DNA of 36,051 nucleotides, from positions 1-36,051 of the IMG/VR virus record IMGVR_UViG_3300044613_001397; one strand, written 5' to 3'. The notes beneath the pieces are model-generated. The model was not told the DNA's origin. It did no database searches and worked only from the letters and a program-made list of their open reading frames with translations. This document shows, piece by piece, positions 33,431-36,051 of this stretch. Numbering within the stretch: the stretch's first letter is position 1; each line of letters opens with the position of its first letter. Source of the stretch: a virus. The position numbers and the translations under genes are program-made.

Positions 33431-34407
33431 GTTAAAAAATCCTCTAGTGTGGGTTTAGTTTTATTTTTTTGTGGCTTATTTTCCATAAGAGTTTTCAGTT
33501 CTTTTGTTGTAATTCCAAGCCCATTGGCTAGTTGCCGAACAAATTGGTGTGCCCGCTTGAGGCTGATTCGCTCACTATACAGTCGGAAGTGCTCTGGTGC
33601 AAGTGCAACAGATTCAGGGAGAATAGAGGCGGCTTTTGAAATATTTTCAATGCTTTCCAATATTCTAATGTTACAGGGATGGTGAATACCACCATGAGCC
33701 AACGGCAAAACATGGTCAAGATGATACCTTTTTCCTGTTTCTTTTTGAAGGGCTACACGAGTGAGTTCCAACTGTTCCATCATTTGGTTTTCTTTATCTG
33801 TAAGAACAACCGATGCCATTTTTTGAACGGCACGACGCTTTCTACCTTTCATTATAATTTTTTCTGGATTATTTTTCTTATACTCTTTGTTTTTTTCTCG
33901 TATTCTTTCTATGTTAGCCAAGCGATATTTCTTATCCCTGATCTTTACCCACTCTCTATTTTTTTCTTTCCACTTCTTTAGGATTATTTTGCCTTTTTGT
34001 AGCAGAGTTTCTCTATTTTTCAGATAGTATTCCGCTTTTTGGGCTTTTAGTTTTTCTTTGTTGGCTTGTCTGTATGCTTTTTTCTTTATGGAAATCAAAG
34101 ACTTATTTTTTTGATAGTATTCCCTGCCTCGTTTTGATATTCTCTTTTTGTTCTTTTCGTAGTATTTTTTTTGTTTAGCCAAAATATCGGTCTTGTTGGC
34201 TTCGTATCTCTCTTTGCTTTCTTTTGCTTGTTTTTCTTTGTTAGCCCGATACCAAGCCTTTTGTAACGCTAACTTCTGCTTTCTGTTCTTTTTTGACCAC
34301 TTCTTTACTCTAGCCAAAATTTTATCTCTGTTTGCTTGATAGTATTCCGCTTTTTGGGCTTTTAGTTTTTCTTTGTTATCCTCTCGCCATTTTTTCTTAT
34401 TGAACAT
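33427..34407 (-). CDS. HNH endonuclease with 15-residue N-terminal repeats
   Basis: A 326-residue protein. Residues about 10-195 consist of 15-residue repeats of the form N(K/R)xKxxxxxKxxYYxA, with Asn at 11, 26, 41, 56, 71, 86, 101, 116 and onward. The HNH nuclease core HLDHVLPL (229-236) with HHPCNIRIL follows, then a C-terminal helical tail. The repeats are very basic and likely bind DNA. The gene is much richer in A and T than its neighbours (17 of 60 bases G or C at 34081-34140, versus 33 of 60 at 34561-34620), which suggests acquisition. This is typical of free-standing homing endonucleases. It nevertheless overlaps the speD start (ATGA). Confidence 0.85.
   Translation of the reverse strand: MFNKKKWREDNKEKLKAQKAEYYQANRDKILARVKKWSKKNRKQKLALQKAWYRANKEKQAKESKERYEANKTDILAKQKKYYEKNKKRISKRGREYYQKNKSLISIKKKAYRQANKEKLKAQKAEYYLKNRETLLQKGKIILKKWKEKNREWVKIRDKKYRLANIERIREKNKEYKKNNPEKIIMKGRKRRAVQKMASVVLTDKENQMMEQLELTRVALQKETGKRYHLDHVLPLAHGGIHHPCNIRILESIENISKAASILPESVALAPEHFRLYSERISLKRAHQFVRQLANGLGITTKELKTLMENKPQKNKTKPTLEDFLT
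34023..34062. repeat. 40-base direct repeat in the HNH gene, copy 1
   Basis: Identical to 34338-34377, 315 bases away, which is seven 45-base units. It encodes NKEKLKAQKAEYY. Perfect nucleotide identity in one pair among diverged units suggests recent duplication or conversion. Confidence 0.9.
34338..34377. repeat. 40-base direct repeat in the HNH gene, copy 2
   Basis: Identical to 34023-34062 over all 40 bases. It encodes the first repeat unit of the protein (residues 11-23). Confidence 0.9.
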
Positions 34408-34439
34408 ATCACTTTTCCATTTCTTTTGGATACGGATTA

Positions 34440-34832
34440 TTACTTCTTATGAAGTTCTTTTTGAATTTTGTTCCAGTACTTGATTGTGTTCGGGTTCAAG
34501 TGTCCACGCGAACCACCACCGTTGTGGATACGAGCCAAGTCCTGCACCGTTGCACCCTTCGGAGCGTAGCGACACCAATACGCCCACACAATCCGTTCAG
34601 AGTACGCCTTGTCCATACAGTCGCGGTACACGCCACCAATAGACGGATCGTACTCCACAGCGTCCTTCCAATACTTGTACCAAATCTGATACGGGCCAAT
34701 TGCCTTTCCACCATCACCAACCAGTACCTTGCCACGCGAGGACTCCACGGTGTACATGGCATCCAACAGGCGGTCGGTGGGAACAGTAGGCGGAACACTC
34801 AAAACAGCAGTCATAATTACAGCAGTAATCAC
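34440..34832 (-). CDS. i-type (destabilase-like) lysozyme, endolysin
   Basis: A 130-residue predicted muramidase. TVESSRGK (E30), VGDGG (D40), IGPYQIWYKYW and LARIHNGGGSRG...YW follow the pattern of invertebrate-type lysozymes: the catalytic Glu and Asp, the G-(P/Y)-(F/Y)-Q-I strand and the ARIHNGG signature. The many cysteines of animal members are almost absent. The first 17 residues are hydrophobic and could form a weak signal, though without positive charges. GTG 34832 overlaps the UvdE stop (GTGA); ATG 34814 is an alternative start. It is the only candidate cell-wall hydrolase in the window, so it is the likely endolysin, although a virion-borne role is possible. A transglycosylase is the other reading. 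Confidence 0.7.
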   Translation of the reverse strand: MITAVIMTAVLSVPPTVPTDRLLDAMYTVESSRGKVLVGDGGKAIGPYQIWYKYWKDAVEYDPSIGGVYRDCMDKAYSERIVWAYWCRYAPKGATVQDLARIHNGGGSRGHLNPNTIKYWNKIQKELHKK

Positions 34833-35752
34833 GCGAGAACCCTTTCACGGTATTCAAGAAGAGCCAAATCCTTTGCTTTGGCTTCAAGCATGACATCGTA
34901 TTCACGCACGGTGTCAAGAAGCGGTATCTCTCCCTTTATGTAGTCCGAGTGTGCTTGGGGACGCTTGCCGTCCGCAGATTCCGAGTAGTGGACTTTAGGA
35001 ATTTCACAGAACCCGTCCCAAGTACTGAATGCCATATTGGCAGCAGCCTCAAGGGTTTCCCGCTGGCAGAAGCGGTGGTGATGAATATCCAAAACCAGTT
35101 TGAGTCCCGCACACCGAGACGCAAGGGTTTCGTACAGATCACTCATGCTCCACATGGACGGCTTGTCGTCGTTCTCCACCGTTAGGCGAGCACGAATGCG
35201 TGTAGCCAACGCCTCGTAGCGTTGGGCAAAGCGTTTAGCGGTTTCACTCTTGCCGTCGTACACGCCACCCACATGGATATTGATGGCAAACTCGTCACCG
35301 TAACCCAACAGGTCGGCTAGCAACGAGTGCATTTCCAAACACAACACACTCTTGTCTGCAATCGCGTGGTCAGGCGAACCCAAACAGGTGTACGGGCCAG
35401 GATGGCACGACAGCCGCATGCCGTTGGCTTTGGCGTACTGCCCCGCAGCAGACAGACTTGCCACCACGCTTTGGTAGTGCTCAAGTGGAATGTCGTGCAG
35501 GGTATACTTTAGCGTGGGGTGATCCATGAACGGGAACACACCGCTCCCAATGCGGAAGAACCGAATTCCATTTTCCACATTCCACTTCAGGATGGGCAAA
35601 AGGTCTGCGGCATTGCGAGCGGCTAGTTCTCCTGCTCGTTGCAGGGTAAAGCGATCCATACGCAAAGTTCGGTCGGTAAAGTACCGATCTTTGGGTTTAC
35701 GCCCTTCCATGAGGGACAGGTTTTGGCATGCGTAGCCGAGATGGCGAATCAT
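34829..35752 (-). CDS. uvdE: UV damage endonuclease UvdE
   Basis: A 307-residue TIM-barrel endonuclease that nicks DNA 5' of UV photoproducts. Family pieces in order: IRHLGYACQN at the start, NGIRFFRIGS (61-70), LSCHPGPY (114-121), INIHVGG (157-163), LTVENDD (190-196) and LVLDIHHHR (219-227), including the metal-binding His, Glu and Asp. The start at ATG 35752 is fixed by the conserved beginning; upstream codons would overlap the promoter. UvdE in a phage fits life in sunlit water. It is the first gene behind a near-consensus sigma70 promoter, with only about six bases between -10 and ATG. Confidence 0.9.
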   Translation of the reverse strand: MIRHLGYACQNLSLMEGRKPKDRYFTDRTLRMDRFTLQRAGELAARNAADLLPILKWNVENGIRFFRIGSGVFPFMDHPTLKYTLHDIPLEHYQSVVASLSAAGQYAKANGMRLSCHPGPYTCLGSPDHAIADKSVLCLEMHSLLADLLGYGDEFAINIHVGGVYDGKSETAKRFAQRYEALATRIRARLTVENDDKPSMWSMSDLYETLASRCAGLKLVLDIHHHRFCQRETLEAAANMAFSTWDGFCEIPKVHYSESADGKRPQAHSDYIKGEIPLLDTVREYDVMLEAKAKDLALLEYRERVLA

Positions 35753-35758
35753 GCCCAC

Positions 35759-35786
35759 AGTATACACCACTCTATATTTGTGTCAA
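35759..35786 (-). promoter_or_regulatory. Sigma70-type promoter of the uvdE operon
   Basis: On the minus strand TTGACA (35786-35781), 16 bases, then TATACT (35764-35759), a perfect -35 and a five-of-six -10. It reads toward uvdE at 35752. It would be an early promoter used by host RNA polymerase. Confidence 0.75.
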
Positions 35787-35790
35787 GCCG

Positions 35791-36051
35791 TTATTGCGAC
35801 CTTTGATTATTATAATTGGCGTTTTCATTTTTTAAATCGTAATAGTACGAGTCATCGTCTCCCTCAATCACCCAACGGTCACTGGCGGCTTCGCATCGGA
35901 ACACTTTATCGTCAACTTTAAAGTCTGGATTTGTGGGGAAAGGAGTAGTAACAAACGACATGTGTTTCCAAAATATTCTATTATTTGGTTGTAGCGTGTA
36001 GCAGCCGTTGTCCAACCGTAACATGTGTAAACACTTGTACTGTGTTGGTTC
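35791..36051 (-). CDS. Hypothetical protein, 5' end outside the window
   Basis: The frame is open without a stop from the window's right edge (36051) to TAA at 35791, 87 codons including the stop, so the gene is probably cut by the edge. Internal ATGs at 36024 and 35961 exist, but neither has a good ribosome binding site. The visible part is polar with an acidic, tyrosine-rich end (EGDDDSYYYDLKNENANYNN). No motif is recognisable. It ends five bases before the -35 box of the uvdE promoter, so uvdE begins a new transcription unit behind it. Confidence 0.55.
   Translation of the reverse strand, partial: EPTQYKCLHMLRLDNGCYTLQPNNRIFWKHMSFVTTPFPTNPDFKVDDKVFRCEAASDRWVIEGDDDSYYYDLKNENANYNNQRSQ

Overview
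The window looks like part of the genome of a large tailed phage related to T4, closest in gene content to the T4-like phages of marine and freshwater bacteria (cyanophage or pelagiphage type). The evidence is a co-oriented replication block in T4 style: family B DNA polymerase (gp43-like), UvsX recombinase, DnaB-type helicase (gp41-like) and primase (gp61-like). Around it are phage auxiliary genes common in aquatic T4-like phages (ThyX, B12-dependent ribonucleotide reductase, SpeD, GroES-like co-chaperonin), long tail-fibre genes and T4-type late promoter motifs (TATAAATA and variants). Two predicted lipoproteins point to a Gram-negative host. I see no tRNA gene, CRISPR array, integrase or insertion sequence. 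No stretch over 300 bases lacks a gene. All identifications come from reading motifs, not from database searches.

Layout. Bases 1-13,892 are read on the plus strand. This part starts with a gene cut by the window edge. It continues with a putative cleaved internal head protein (strongly acidic front, strongly basic tail), an unknown gene, a 55-residue gene, a PD-(D/E)XK nuclease, a protein with a KxDG ligase-like motif and a nucleotidylyltransferase fused to a cysteine-containing module. Two long modular lysine-rich proteins with repeated EQ(I/L)DE motifs follow, then small conserved genes, an adhesin or fibre protein with two carbohydrate-binding-like modules, a three-helix holin candidate and a bitopic lipoprotein.

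Bases 13,889-16,370 are a mixed junction. A RuvC-like resolvase (minus) meets the plus block tail to tail. A small coiled-coil gene runs the other way from it. Then come a secreted trypsin-like lipoprotein protease (minus) and a late-type gene (minus) bracketed by two near-identical intrinsic terminators.

Bases 16,370-36,051 are all minus strand. In transcription order: a cut gene at the right edge; then, behind a near-consensus sigma70 promoter, UV endonuclease UvdE, i-type lysozyme, HNH endonuclease, SpeD, DNA methyltransferase, GroES-like protein, DNA polymerase, a small beta-rich protein, a 59-residue gene, UvsX, helicase, primase, a small acidic gene, ThyX, three tail-fibre genes (one collagen-like, one with a YadA-like head), a small gene and ribonucleotide reductase NrdJ. 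Most junctions are ATGA, GTGA, TAATG or TAAATG, so translation is probably coupled.

Working together: NrdJ and ThyX supply deoxynucleotides, the gp43/41/61/UvsX set copies DNA, RuvC and the PD-(D/E)XK nuclease process it, and UvdE repairs it. The methyltransferase and SpeD both consume AdoMet. Structural and lysis genes appear to use late promoters. The most interesting points are the putative protease-matured DNA-binding head protein with its modular EQIDE neighbours, the KxDG/nucleotidylyltransferase pair, the phage-borne lipoprotein protease with an inner-membrane retention signal, and a possibly leaderless uvdE transcript.
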